Source: Amphiura filiformis (Eukaryota; Echinodermata; Ophiuroidea; Amphilepidida; Amphiuridae). Taken from it: DNA of 64,000 bases. Location of the stretch: assembly GCF_039555335.1 (NCBI RefSeq), contig NC_092628.1, positions 60,499,547-60,563,546 on the forward strand, given 5' to 3'. Shown here piece after piece: positions 57,401 through 64,000 of the stretch (the first letter of the stretch is position 1; each line of letters starts with the position of its first letter). Under the pieces are notes generated by a model. The model saw only the letters and a list, made by a program, of their open reading frames with translations, was not told where the DNA came from and searched no databases. A program made the position numbers and the translations under genes.

Positions 57401-60400
57401 GTTGGATGGGCATGAAACTTGGTGGGTATAGTCAACATTTAAAGGCAAATTTTTGGAAAGTCATTTTGGGGTCACCAGAGGTCATCTGAGGTCAAATTAG
57501 TAAAAACTGTTGTATGGGCATGAACATTGGTGGATACAGTCAACATTTATAGCCAAATTTTGGAAAGGTCATTTCAGGGTCACCAGGGGTCATCTTGAGG
57601 TCAAATAAGTAAAAACTGTCAATGGGTGTGAAGCTAGGTGGGTATCGTCAATATTTGGGAGTCAAATTTTGGAAAGACATTTGGGGGGTCAACAGGGGTC
57701 ATCTGAGGTCAATGTAGTAAAAACTCTTGGACAGGCATGAAACTTGGTGGGTAAGTCAACATTTAGAGCCAACTTTTGGAAAGTCATTTTAGGGTCACCT
57801 GTGGTCATCCAGTGTCTGAGGTCAAATTAGTAAAAACTGTCATATGGCCATGAAACTTGGTGGGTACAGTCAACATCTTAGAGCCAATTTTTGAAAGGTC
57901 ATTTTGGGGTCAACAAGGGTCATCTAAAGTCAAATGAGTAAAAGCGGTCGGACAGGCATGAAACTTGGTGGGTACAATCAACATTTAGAGCCAACTTTTT
58001 GGAAGGTCATTTTGAGGTCATCTGAGGTCAAATTAGTAAAAACTGTCATATGGGCTTATAAATAGGTGGATACAGCCAACAGTTATAGCCAAAATTTTGG
58101 GAAGGTCATATCTGGGTCACCAGGGGTCATCTGAGGTCAAATTAGTCAGAACTGTCTTATGGGCTTTAAACTTGGTGGGTACAGTCAACATTTGGAGTCA
58201 AATTTTGGAAAGTCATTTTGGGGTCACCAGGGGTCATCTGAGGTCAAATTAGTAAAAACTGTCAGATGGGCATGAAACTTGTTAGGTATAGTCACTTTTA
58301 GAGTCAAATTTTGGGAATGTCATTTCAGAGTCACCAGGGTCATCTGAGGTCAAATTAGTATTAACTGTCATGAAACTTGGTGGTACAGTCACCATTTAGA
58401 GCCAAAGCCTTATTCAGACTAACACTATTCTTGACATAGGCCTACTCGCCTGTATATAATTATATTTTGATGTGTTTTGGCCCATTTGGACTCATTTCCA
58501 CCCGTTTCGATCCATGTCGCTAATTCCCTAAATTGATTGATGTATCATTGTATGCTCTGCAAATGAGATAGCTACCAACCTACCAGATGTACCTGTTGGG
58601 GGAATGTGATCTGTCACATACACAAATGATTTCACTTGTTGCCCATGCGACTCCAAGAACAATTACTTTCACTGTCACCAAAAAGCGCAGAGCCACAGCG
58701 CCATTGGTGCTCTTGTTTATTTTTGAAACGCACTCTACTTCATCAACACTTGTATCTCATTGCACGAACGTGACAGTGAGGCACGTTAAAATAGCCCCTG
58801 GTAGCTACAATGTACATGCAGAAATGTGTGCAGTGACTAAAACAATGATCCTTTAAAGATTGCTCAATTAATTTTCCTCACCAGTGTATTTTTTGAAGAG
58901 AAAGACACTTGAAAGTTTGAATTTCTGTGAAATTTACATGTCATTCTTTCGAGTAACATTGTTTATCATGGTATATTTTTTTTTTTTATTCCGCCTATAC
59001 ATAATCTGGACCGATGGAGGAAAAGTTTGTGTCCTGCATGCAGCACATATTTCACTTTTGTGAGCAATTTTACAGCATTTTTTATTTTTTTATTTGAGCA
59101 ATTTAGAAAAAAAGGATTATTTTCAAGTGAAAAATGATGACATTTCCCAATAGGTGTTTCCATACATTTTGTTTACAAGCAATTACAAAATCACTAAATA
59201 TCTTATGAAAATCAAAATATAATTTTCCTAAACTTTTTATAGTACTAACCTATTTGCCTTGATTTGACAATAAGTATTTGTGATTTGAGGCATAGGCCTA
59301 CTGTATGTTACCATAATCCCAACTCTAAAATAAAAAGAAAATACATTTAGGTTTAGGTGCCGCCTACAGGAAACAAACTTGCCTTATTCCACCTCTATTA
59401 CCTGTGCACTGGGAATTTAATATGAAAAAATGACTTAACTATTTATATGTTGGGTTTGCTTCAATCTGCAGATAATCAGTAGCAGTGACATGACAATAAC
59501 AACGCCAAGTAATAGTGTACCGGGTCCTATAGCCAAGCCCCGTTCAAATAGCACTTCTAGTAATTACTCTTCCGAGAGCTCACACATAGGATCTGTATAC
59601 CAAAGAGCTCCAGGATCAGAACGAGAAGAAAATACTTTTGTAAGTATGGGGTATCATGATGTAAGAGCAAAACTAAGAGAAAAATGAGGCTCACAGAATG
59701 TCTTGTCCAGCAGCTGGGGACAACCAAACATTTATGTTATAACCTTTGTCATCTCAATCTCATATTGATTCATATAACATTGGTATTACCATTTGTTTAA
59801 GTAGAAGTTAGAACAAGACCAAAGGCCTAGTTCTACAACAGTTTACTGAGTAAGAACAATGATTATTAATGTAATTTCAATTCAATACTTACCCTCAAAT
59901 GATATTACCTGTATTTTGACCTACAGAATATGTTTCTAGGTATGACCAGTATTACAAGTAGTTTGACCAATCCTAGCAGCTCCATTAGTTCTATGTCTGT
60001 AAATGCGACACCGTTTTATCCTACTAGTGACACGGTGGAATCTGTTATAGGTAAGTAGCCTAAGGTTTCAATCTCATTTGTTTTCTCAGTATCAAATCAT
60101 AGGAAATGCATCTGTACAGAAAAGGTAGAGGATTTTTTTGCATACCGGTTTCAATTGATTTAATACTCACAACTGTGCACAAAGTTTGTATGTATTGAGT
60201 AAAAAGAATTAATTTTTGTCAACTCTATAAAATAATTACAGCCACTATTTGACTGGTTGATTGATTCTGTTTTCTACCCGCAGGTAACGCTTTAGATGAT
60301 ATGAATCTTGATGATATAGACGTGGCTGCATTTGAAAAGGAACTAGATAATGACACATCGTCTGTAGGAAGTTCAGGGGCCAGCATAGGGCAGCTACCTG

Positions 60401-63400
60401 TTGGTGAGTATACCAATGGTGTGGCTATGTCCTCTCGCATCCAAAATATCTTTGATGGTGAGTTATAGTTTAGAATGTGTTTGCTGTTCTTGTACTTTTT
60501 AGTTGGTAATATATTACTACTTTTTTCATCAAATATGGGATTAAGATCTCGGCAATGTTCTCAGATATCCACAATTGATGTACGGGTTACGTGCATGTTA
60601 CAGAAACAAGTTTAGAATCAGGTACGCTCAATGACGTTTGGGGTTTAATTGTGTTTGGGCACACAAACAAGTATCTAGGCCATCAGCCATATCATGGCAT
60701 TAGGTGAAGCCACATATCCATGGATATTTTGACCGGATGATAGGAGTTGCCATGCACAGAGAAATAGAAGCCTCTCAACACATACATGAATAAACTCAAA
60801 CATGTCTAAAAAGAAAGACACAATCGTTTGTGTCTTTGCCAAAATAGAGGCCGTCAGCGTGACGTCATACGCCGCCATCTTGTGGGTACACGCTGAGATG
60901 GTCGTTCGATCTCCATGCGTGATAACAGCTAGCAGCTGCGCGGCAAGCTGCGGCCTGCGCGTAGTGTCTGACGCATGAACACGCGTAGCATTTGTACCCA
61001 CAAGATGGCGAAAGGCTGACGGCCTCTATTGTTGCTATACAGTGACAACTTCAATATGCGCACCGGCACCAAAGTTGGTGGTCTAGATACTTATTGGTCT
61101 ATTCAAACATTAAAATACTCAACAACAAAATCTTAATTTATGAAAAGGGACTCTGAATGTGTGGTGTGGGTTCTTGGATTTTTATTGAAATAAAAGCTGA
61201 AAAGTAGTGGCTAATCACTATTAAGGTTTCACTACCTATAACAGCTCAACCTATGTTGTTAAGATTAGTCCAAGATAGAAATGAATGAAAGAAATACCTG
61301 TCATAGTCTTGTCATAAACTGACAGCAGTATCAATAATTAGTTTATCAGGTTTCCATTTTACTCTATTGATACAATGTGGAGCACCAAGTCAGTGAGGCC
61401 AACATTGGACTTATGTGAAAGAGAACAAACCCAGTTTTGCACGCTCAGTAGTATATCAGTTGTGTTTGAGGTGCATTTGTGGGAAAACTAGACAACCTCG
61501 GGTAGTCTAGTTCAGTGACTGCACTCAAGGCAGATAAAATTACATTTGAATTAAAAATGTGTTCTACTTTATGGTACTTGCAACTTTCCAAAGAAGGTAA
61601 CTTTTGACATAGTTGGTGTGTATTTTCAGTGAGGGTATGCAATGTTGAGTTGCACCGCTGCTAAGTTTTCAAGCAGCATTGTGACACACTTTGTAACTAA
61701 AATTTGACGAGATGCTAAAACTGTATAAATATGTTGTGTTTGCACATTCCGAAGTCACAAAATCCATTTGCGGAGTATATGATACAATGACAAAATTTGA
61801 GTTGATCAATCGCTTACGTAATGAAAAGTTAGATGCTGTATTGAAAATTGACTGCATACAAGCAGTTGTATTGGTTACATCGATTGAGCAAGAATATTGC
61901 AAAACATCTGCATCATTTGACAACATTGCATGCCCAGAGTTGTGTTTGCTCATGTTCTGAGTATGGTATGAGGACATAAAGATTGCGTGTGTTTCATCTG
62001 TTGGATTTTACGTTTTAGAAATACTTAAAGTAGTTAGGACATCATGTGATGTTTGTATTGGTGTGTGTGTTGGGTGAGAAAAACTATTGATGTAAATGTG
62101 AATAACATTATCGTAAACAGATTTTAGTTGATTGCTTATCACAAACTGCTTAATTTTGAGACCAACTTTGACTAACAAGTGTGAATTTGTTCAATTCTGT
62201 GTTGCCATGCACATACTTTTGTTCTGTATTGTACTCTTTGTGATGCTGAAGTTATGCACACATAGAGCAAAGGGAACTTGACAGACCGAGTATGTTATGC
62301 AGCAAGATTCATGTAGCACAACAATAATGAATTGCCTTTGAGATAACTGTAGTCAGAAATACAATTTCTGGTACACTGTACCATTTACAGACACGCCACA
62401 TATAATGACACACATCTTCTACGTCCTATTACCGCCTCCGAGATGCGTTGTTATGATTCAGTGGCAGGAACGCAGGCATTTGTCATGATGTGTTCAATAC
62501 TTTATATAGTCGCCTGCCAAGTATAAAAGAGTACAACATCATTTTTCAGTTATTCTCAAATATAGTTTCAACACAGTCCAATAGTATACTCAGTCAGTTA
62601 ATTTCACTTGCTATTGACTTGTGTAGTGTTTTTAAGTAATGTGTATATAGAATGCTCACATTGCATGACATTGCAAGTTACTAGTTATTTTACCCATTAA
62701 TATTGAAGTCTCAGTTATTCATTTAGTAGGTCATGGTCCTTATTTTAGTCTTAATTGTGTTTAAAATATTAAACTTGTATCATGGCAGTCATTTCTGCCA
62801 TAATGCATTACATCCAAGCAATTGACATAGTGAAAGTTCTCTACCTGTTGCAAAATGTGCAAGATGCACCCAGTGCAGTCCATTTTGAAATAGGAGAGAA
62901 TTGTTATGTTGATAAATGTGAACCATTTTTCAAGCTTGTATCAAGAGCAGAGCGTAGGTATGTGCATGTGCAAAGTAGCAACTTGCATTAGCTGCACCCA
63001 TAGCTACATTTAATCTTGTTTTTCAAAATGGACATAGTGCACCAATAGAATGATGACAAATACACTTGTTCAACATGGTTGTTTGATGCATGTATAGCTA
63101 ATAGTTCAGAGTTCGGATTGGTGCGTTTACCCAGTATGGACAAATAGCTCTTCTACTTGTGTATGCATACGCTATTAAGAATCTGCCACTGTGAATTCCA
63201 ACATGGCGTTACTCTCAACTTGAGACGAGACAGATCATTTTGAACTAAACGGGAACACTGAATGCATACCTGCCAACTGCCCCTCATTTTGAGGGACTGT
63301 CCCTCATTTGGGGTTTACTAAAGTGAAAAAGAGGGACAGTCCTGTTTTCTGAAAATTTCAGTGATGGCAAATATAAATGTAAGAACAGCAGAAAATCATG

Positions 63401-64000
63401 CAAATTTCACTTTAAATTTTGCTATATAGCTGTTATTAGCATTCTCTTTAGTCTATTGTGATAAATTCAGACCTACAAAACCTTCTCTAAATTCTGAAAG
63501 TATTGCACGCCTTAAGTCATTGAATTTGTCGCTCCTGGTTTGTGTACATGTACAAGGTTTTGGTCTCAATGTCCCTCTTTCTGACTTCGGTAGGTTGGCA
63601 GGTCTGTGAATGCGCTATTTATCTCAAATCTTATTTACATATTTTCATGGAGTAGAGTGTAGACACTTGTACAGTTGTACTGCCAAATGTTAAAAATAGC
63701 ATTAAAGTATCTATGCATATTAGTTGAAAGCTGTTAGTATTGTCCAAGTCTAAATTTAAAATGATATGTTTTGTTAGAAAAACTAATCAATAATGACGTC
63801 CAACAACTGTGTGAAGATCTTTATTGCACAAAAATGTGCATTGTTGGACACTAATCATTAACCTGTTTGTTATTTGACTCATTTCAGGTCTAGGTTTAGG
63901 TTCAACAACATCAGCACCTGTCAGCATACCAGGTAGCAGTAGTAATAGTATGACAAGTGGACCTTTTAACCATAAATCCAACGTCTCTGAGAGCCCTGGC
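36410..64000 (+). CDS. unk: Unkempt (CCCH zinc-finger RNA-binding protein), 3' partial
   Basis: Unkempt binds UAG-containing mRNAs through CCCH fingers, represses translation and shapes neuronal morphology; it acts in the cytoplasm. Ten exons are visible: 36410-36483, 36587-36796, 45795-46119, 49805-49940, 50249-50451, 53468-53586, 59472-59639, 59927-60050, 60284-60403 (or 60457) and 63888-64000. All six fingers of the family are present in two sets of three, with linking phrases such as HYTYLKEFRTQQC, RTTGDTERRYHLRYYKTG, NYKTEPCKRPPRLCRQGYAC and CPRGPFCAFAH that match human UNK closely. The later part is Ser/Thr/Asn-rich and contains PFYPTSDTVESVI, a family motif. The C-terminal coiled coil and RING lie beyond the window. 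Exon 3 is one base short: the frame breaks near 45989-45992 and is restored only by assuming an extra A. Start chosen by homology; the frame is open 77 codons further upstream. Confidence 0.95.
36587..36796 (+). CDS. unk: Unkempt exon 2: CCCH fingers 1 and most of 2
   Basis: 210 nt from TTTGCAG to GTGAGT, residues 25-94. Finger 1: CQEFLLHKC...CFHWH. Then a basic stretch RRRRPIRRRDGTFNYSPD and the first part of finger 2 (YCNKYDETSGVCPDGD). Confidence 0.95.
37957..38229. mobile_element. TTAA-flanked MITE with telomere-like ends and tRNA-like T-arm, copy 1
   Basis: The element is bounded by TTAACCCTAAC and GTTAGGGTTAA. TTAA target plus CCC...GGG ends is the piggyBac pattern. Its middle holds GGGGTCCCAGGTTCGAATCC, a good match to a tRNA T-arm and internal promoter B box, as in tRNA-derived SINEs. 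I could not fold a full tRNA. It is in Unkempt intron 2. Confidence 0.65.
38260..38549. mobile_element. Second tandem copy of the same MITE
   Basis: Same ends and order as 37957-38229, 30 bp downstream and nearly identical, but the T-arm is decayed (GGTTGAATCCGGGG) and about 19 extra bases (near GACCAAGTCATATATAC) are present that copy 1 lacks. Same orientation. Confidence 0.65.
38556..40186. repeat. Nested repeat block in Unkempt intron 2
   Basis: Outer family (AAACATGTTTC...GAGAAACATGTTT...ACTCGGCC) as at 3387-3625, split by two insertions: a foldback element at 38768-39710 (ends TTAGGCCAATGGAACTCGAT and complement; inner arms CTGCTGATTAGGC, GGTTCTCGTCC and their complements) and the palindromic TTAA MITE at 39709-40076. 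Confidence 0.6.
39709..40076. mobile_element. Palindromic MITE at a TTAA site, copy 2
   Basis: TTAA occurs at both ends (39709-39712 and 40073-40076). Arms GGGGGTACTACACCCCTGCC and its complement, with inner blocks TGCATTTTTCTCAAAAATTA and GGGGCAAGGACTACAACTAC mirrored. The loop matches the copy at 27480-27835 inverted. Confidence 0.85.
40825..41770. repeat. Inverted pair of the CAGGGTTG-type repeat
   Basis: 40825-41242 matches the TRAF-intron element at 22365-22773 in the same orientation. 41470-41770 carries the same sequence inverted (ACATGTGAAAATTTCAAAGA, AGTATTTTAATTGTATC). TTAA-type MITE halves (40636-40735 and 41265-41395) flank the first copy. Confidence 0.55.
41790..42319. mobile_element. 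hAT-like element with ATGCGC subterminal repeats
   Basis: Ends TAGGCACCGGAGTTTTGCGC and GCAAAACTCCGGTGCCTA with an 8-bp target duplication TCCTAGCA on both sides (41782-41789 and 42320-42327). Each end carries several AAATGCGC motifs. The 530-bp interior is noncoding. Confidence 0.8.
42450..43476. mobile_element. 1.03-kb TIR element with about 180-bp arms
   Basis: Long inverted repeats begin TAGGGTGATTCACAAAAAAT and run through TTTTTCAACGGGACACCCCC, AGGGGTGCTACCGGTCAATG and AAAGTCAATGGGATTT, mirrored at the right end. Flanking 8-mers are GTGTACAC on both sides (42442-42449 and 43477-43484), consistent with a target duplication. The 650-bp middle is noncoding. Confidence 0.8.
43719..43776. 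repeat. 58-bp near-perfect palindrome
   Basis: CACGTTTGCTGGCGTTAAAA...CATACCGGTATG... and the complement, with one mismatch and no loop. It would extrude as a cruciform. Confidence 0.85.
44450..45633. repeat. AGGTCA minisatellite array 2 with higher-order structure
   Basis: About ten units of GGGCATGAAACTTGG...AGTCAACATTTAAAGCC...AGGTCA blocks. The head phrase CTTGGTGGGTGGGTGCATC recurs at about 44511, 44808 and 45100, so three units form a higher-order repeat near 295 bp. The right end (GCATGGTTCAAGAACCGCCT) matches the flank of copy 1 at 10010 (CGTGGTTCGAGAACCGCCT). It is in Unkempt intron 2, ending 160 bp before exon 3. Confidence 0.85.
45795..46119 (+). CDS. unk: Unkempt exon 3: fingers 2-3, with a 1-nt frame break
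   Basis: Completes finger 2 (CPYLHRTTGD) and encodes finger 3 (CVHETDARGHC...CAFAH) through PVYDIREIIAQQ. After 45988 the original frame soon reaches TAG (46009-46011), but the -1 frame reads KDQQPAVVSEAPTNG through to VFLEDARWQ and donor GTAAAT in the phase exon 4 needs. One base is missing in AAAA (45989-45992). Confidence 0.92.
46965..48674. mobile_element. 1.7-kb TIR element with periodic GGTGTCC...GTAGCATCGG motif
   Basis: Ends CTTATTCCATGAAGTTGGGA (left, from 46964) and the complement of CCCCAACTTCATGGAGTTAG (right). Inside, GGTGTCC cores start at 47156, 47371, 47549, 47727, 47922, 48111 and 48467; all but the first are joined to GTAGCATCG(G). Spacing is 215, 178, 178, 195, 189 and 356. 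The sequence between motifs has diverged. It is in Unkempt intron 3. Confidence 0.7.
48700..49804. other. Rest of Unkempt intron 3
   Basis: No exon or bounded repeat recognised; only short chance frames. Confidence 0.5.
49805..49940 (+). CDS. unk: Unkempt exon 4: finger 4
   Basis: Encodes ESSFVLANYKTEPCKRPPRL, then CRQGYACPHYHNSRDRRRSP, the fourth CCCH finger, and ends RKFRY plus two bases. Acceptor TTGCAG, donor GTAAGT. Confidence 0.95.
50249..50451 (+). CDS. unk: Unkempt exon 5: fingers 5 and 6
   Basis: Finger 5 (CPNVKHGDEWGEPTNC...CPYCH) and finger 6 (CNDMQQTGYCPRGPFCAFAH). Acceptor CCACAG, donor GTGAGT after one base of the next codon. Confidence 0.95.
50452..53467 (+). other. Unkempt intron 5
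   Basis: Contains one hAT MITE (52781-53052) and a small palindrome near 51480-51530 (GGACCAGGAGC...GCTCCTGGTCC). Otherwise unremarkable. Confidence 0.7.
52781..53052. mobile_element. hAT-type MITE with perfect 8-bp duplication
   Basis: Ends CAGGGGTAGCATTAA and TTAACGCTACCCCTG, flanked on both sides by ATTGTTTA (52773-52780 and 53053-53060). The interior repeats GGGGGTGAAAAATATTTTG-like blocks. Confidence 0.88.
53468..53586 (+). CDS. unk: Unkempt exon 6
   Basis: Ser/Thr/Pro-rich linker after the fingers (QEMSTAREFSEEQGSIVSPP, NTPSTLSTVSSSPNTLPPHQ). Acceptor CTTGCAG, donor GTAAGT; phase 0 at the end. Confidence 0.88.
54321..54510. mobile_element. Foldback MITE in Unkempt intron 6
   Basis: Arms ATTATTTTGTTATTAGGCC...GGTTTGTCTCAAAGC and the complement GCTTTGAGACAAACC...GGCCTTATTATGATAATG flank an A-rich loop with GCGCGC. 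Confidence 0.75.
55858..56157 (+). other. Unassigned 99-codon reading frame
   Basis: Frame starting MVKTNEIKYVKGQIVTLF and continuing through SGRLGVGAVLPLRSMQLSKS. It lacks recognisable domains. Two CCAAT motifs lie 100-150 bp upstream. It sits in the large TIR element and could be a remnant of its coding sequence or chance. Confidence 0.2.
56850..58400. repeat. AGGTCA minisatellite array 3
   Basis: Same head as arrays 1 and 2 (CTTGGTGGGTGGGTGCATC) followed by about 14 diverged units of about 108 bp. The head contains AGGTCACCCGAGGTCATTTG, then AGGTCA: three half-sites each 4 bp apart. Confidence 0.88.
59472..59639 (+). CDS. unk: Unkempt exon 7
   Basis: Encodes IISSSDMTITTPSNSVPGP and ends GSVYQRAPGSEREENTF, matching the SYKKAPGFERED block of human UNK. 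Donor GTAAGT at 59640. A second in-frame donor (GTAAGA) is 21 nt further on. Confidence 0.88.
59927..60050 (+). CDS. unk: Unkempt exon 8
   Basis: Encodes NMFLGMTSITSSLTNPSS, then NATPFYPTSDTVESVI, a diagnostic Unkempt motif. Donor GTAAGT after one base of the next codon. Confidence 0.92.
60284..60403 (+). CDS. unk: Unkempt exon 9, two possible donors
   Basis: Encodes NALDDMNLDDIDVAAFEKEL and onward, matching human ALDDLDLNEFGVAALEKTF. Two G|GTGAGT donors lie 54 nt apart (after 60403 and after 60457) in the same phase; the long form adds 18 residues (EYTNGVAMSSRIQNIFD region). Confidence 0.9.
60667..61094. mobile_element. Nested inverted-repeat element with CRE and YY1-like sites
   Basis: Outer arms AAGTATCTAGGCCATCAG and its imperfect complement; inner arms 60839-61033 (CAATAGAGGCCGTCAGC, CGCCATCTTGTGGGTACA). 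The left inner arm has TGACGTCA (60860-60867) and CGCCGCCATCTTG, the YY1 consensus; the right arm repeats CAAGATGGCG. It lies in Unkempt intron 9. Confidence 0.65.
61095..63264. other. Unkempt intron 9, plain AT-rich sequence
   Basis: No repeat or exon recognised. A long 61.7-61.96 kb frame on both strands looks like chance. Confidence 0.5.
63265..63605. mobile_element. MITE with CATACCTGCCAAC ends
   Basis: Ends CATACCTGCCAACTG and GGTTGGCAGGTCTG, with inner GAGGGACTGTCCCTCATTT and TGTCCCTCTTT mirrored. TGAATG flanks both sides (63259-63264 and 63606-63611), a 6-bp match to what is probably a decayed 8-bp duplication. Confidence 0.75.
63888..64000 (+). CDS. unk: Unkempt exon 10, cut by the window end
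   Basis: After ATTTCAG, encodes GLGLGSTTSAPVSIPGSSSN and onward, parallel to human GGSLLQSSAPVNIPGSLGSS. Phase fits both exon 9 donors. The gene continues past 64000. Confidence 0.88.

Larger units (their letters stand above)
54984..58800. mobile_element. 3.8-kb TIR element containing AGGTCA array 3
   Basis: Ends CAGGGGCTATTTTAGCGTGC and the complement of GGCACGTTAAAATAGCCCCTG match 28 of 29 bases and continue weakly to about 38. I found no clean target duplication. It contains the minisatellite at 56850-58400 and one unassigned 99-codon frame at 55858-56157. It lies in Unkempt intron 6. Confidence 0.6.

Noticed and set aside
63787-63981. Minus-strand frame with a signal-peptide-like start
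   Set aside because: Antisense shadow of Unkempt exon 10.

Overview
The window is nuclear DNA of an invertebrate animal, most likely a marine deuterostome. It is AT-rich, its genes are split by introns with GT-AG borders, and the space between exons is packed with short transposon remains. I cannot name the species. The palindrome TAGGCCTA recurs about 28 times between 6.5 and 34 kb, which may be a lineage marker.

Three protein-coding genes can be read exon by exon. (1) The minus strand at 2521-3938 (with a 5' leader exon near 5876-5950) encodes complete histone H3.3, 136 codons in two coding exons. (2) The minus strand at 14671-25028 encodes a complete 489-residue TRAF-family protein in eight coding exons: RING, TRAF zinc fingers, short coiled coil and TRAF-C/MATH domain. 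It is closest to TRAF6 at its N-terminus. (3) The plus strand from 36410 to the window end encodes Unkempt (UNK), an RNA-binding protein with six CCCH zinc fingers. Ten exons are visible and the 3' end lies outside. Its exon 3 carries a one-base deletion relative to the expected frame. H3.3 and Unkempt point away from each other, as human H3-3B and UNK do on 17q25.1, so the pair looks like conserved gene order with a TRAF gene in between.

Layout: 1-2520, downstream flank and probable 3' UTR of H3.3, with one MITE; 2521-6140, H3.3 and its CCAAT-rich promoter; 6.1-14.6 kb, a LINE fragment, several inverted-repeat elements and the first AGGTCA minisatellite; 14.7-25.0 kb, the TRAF gene, with transposons in nearly every intron; 25.1-36.4 kb, the divergent intergenic region, with a pentanucleotide microsatellite, a 0.9-kb GAAA polypurine tract, an AP-1-site cluster and nested inverted-repeat elements; 36.4-64 kb, Unkempt, whose introns hold two more AGGTCA arrays, a 1.7-kb element with a motif spaced about 180 bp apart, and many MITEs, several with intact 8-bp target-site duplications.

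The genes are not a functional operon-like unit. H3.3 is the replication-independent histone, TRAF is an innate-immunity/TNF-Toll signalling adaptor and Unkempt is a translational regulator. The most unusual material is in the repeats: tandem arrays made of nuclear-receptor-like direct repeats (DR4/DR5) on transposon-like elements, the periodic-motif element in Unkempt intron 3, and perfect inverted repeats, one of which ends 130 bp from the Unkempt start codon.
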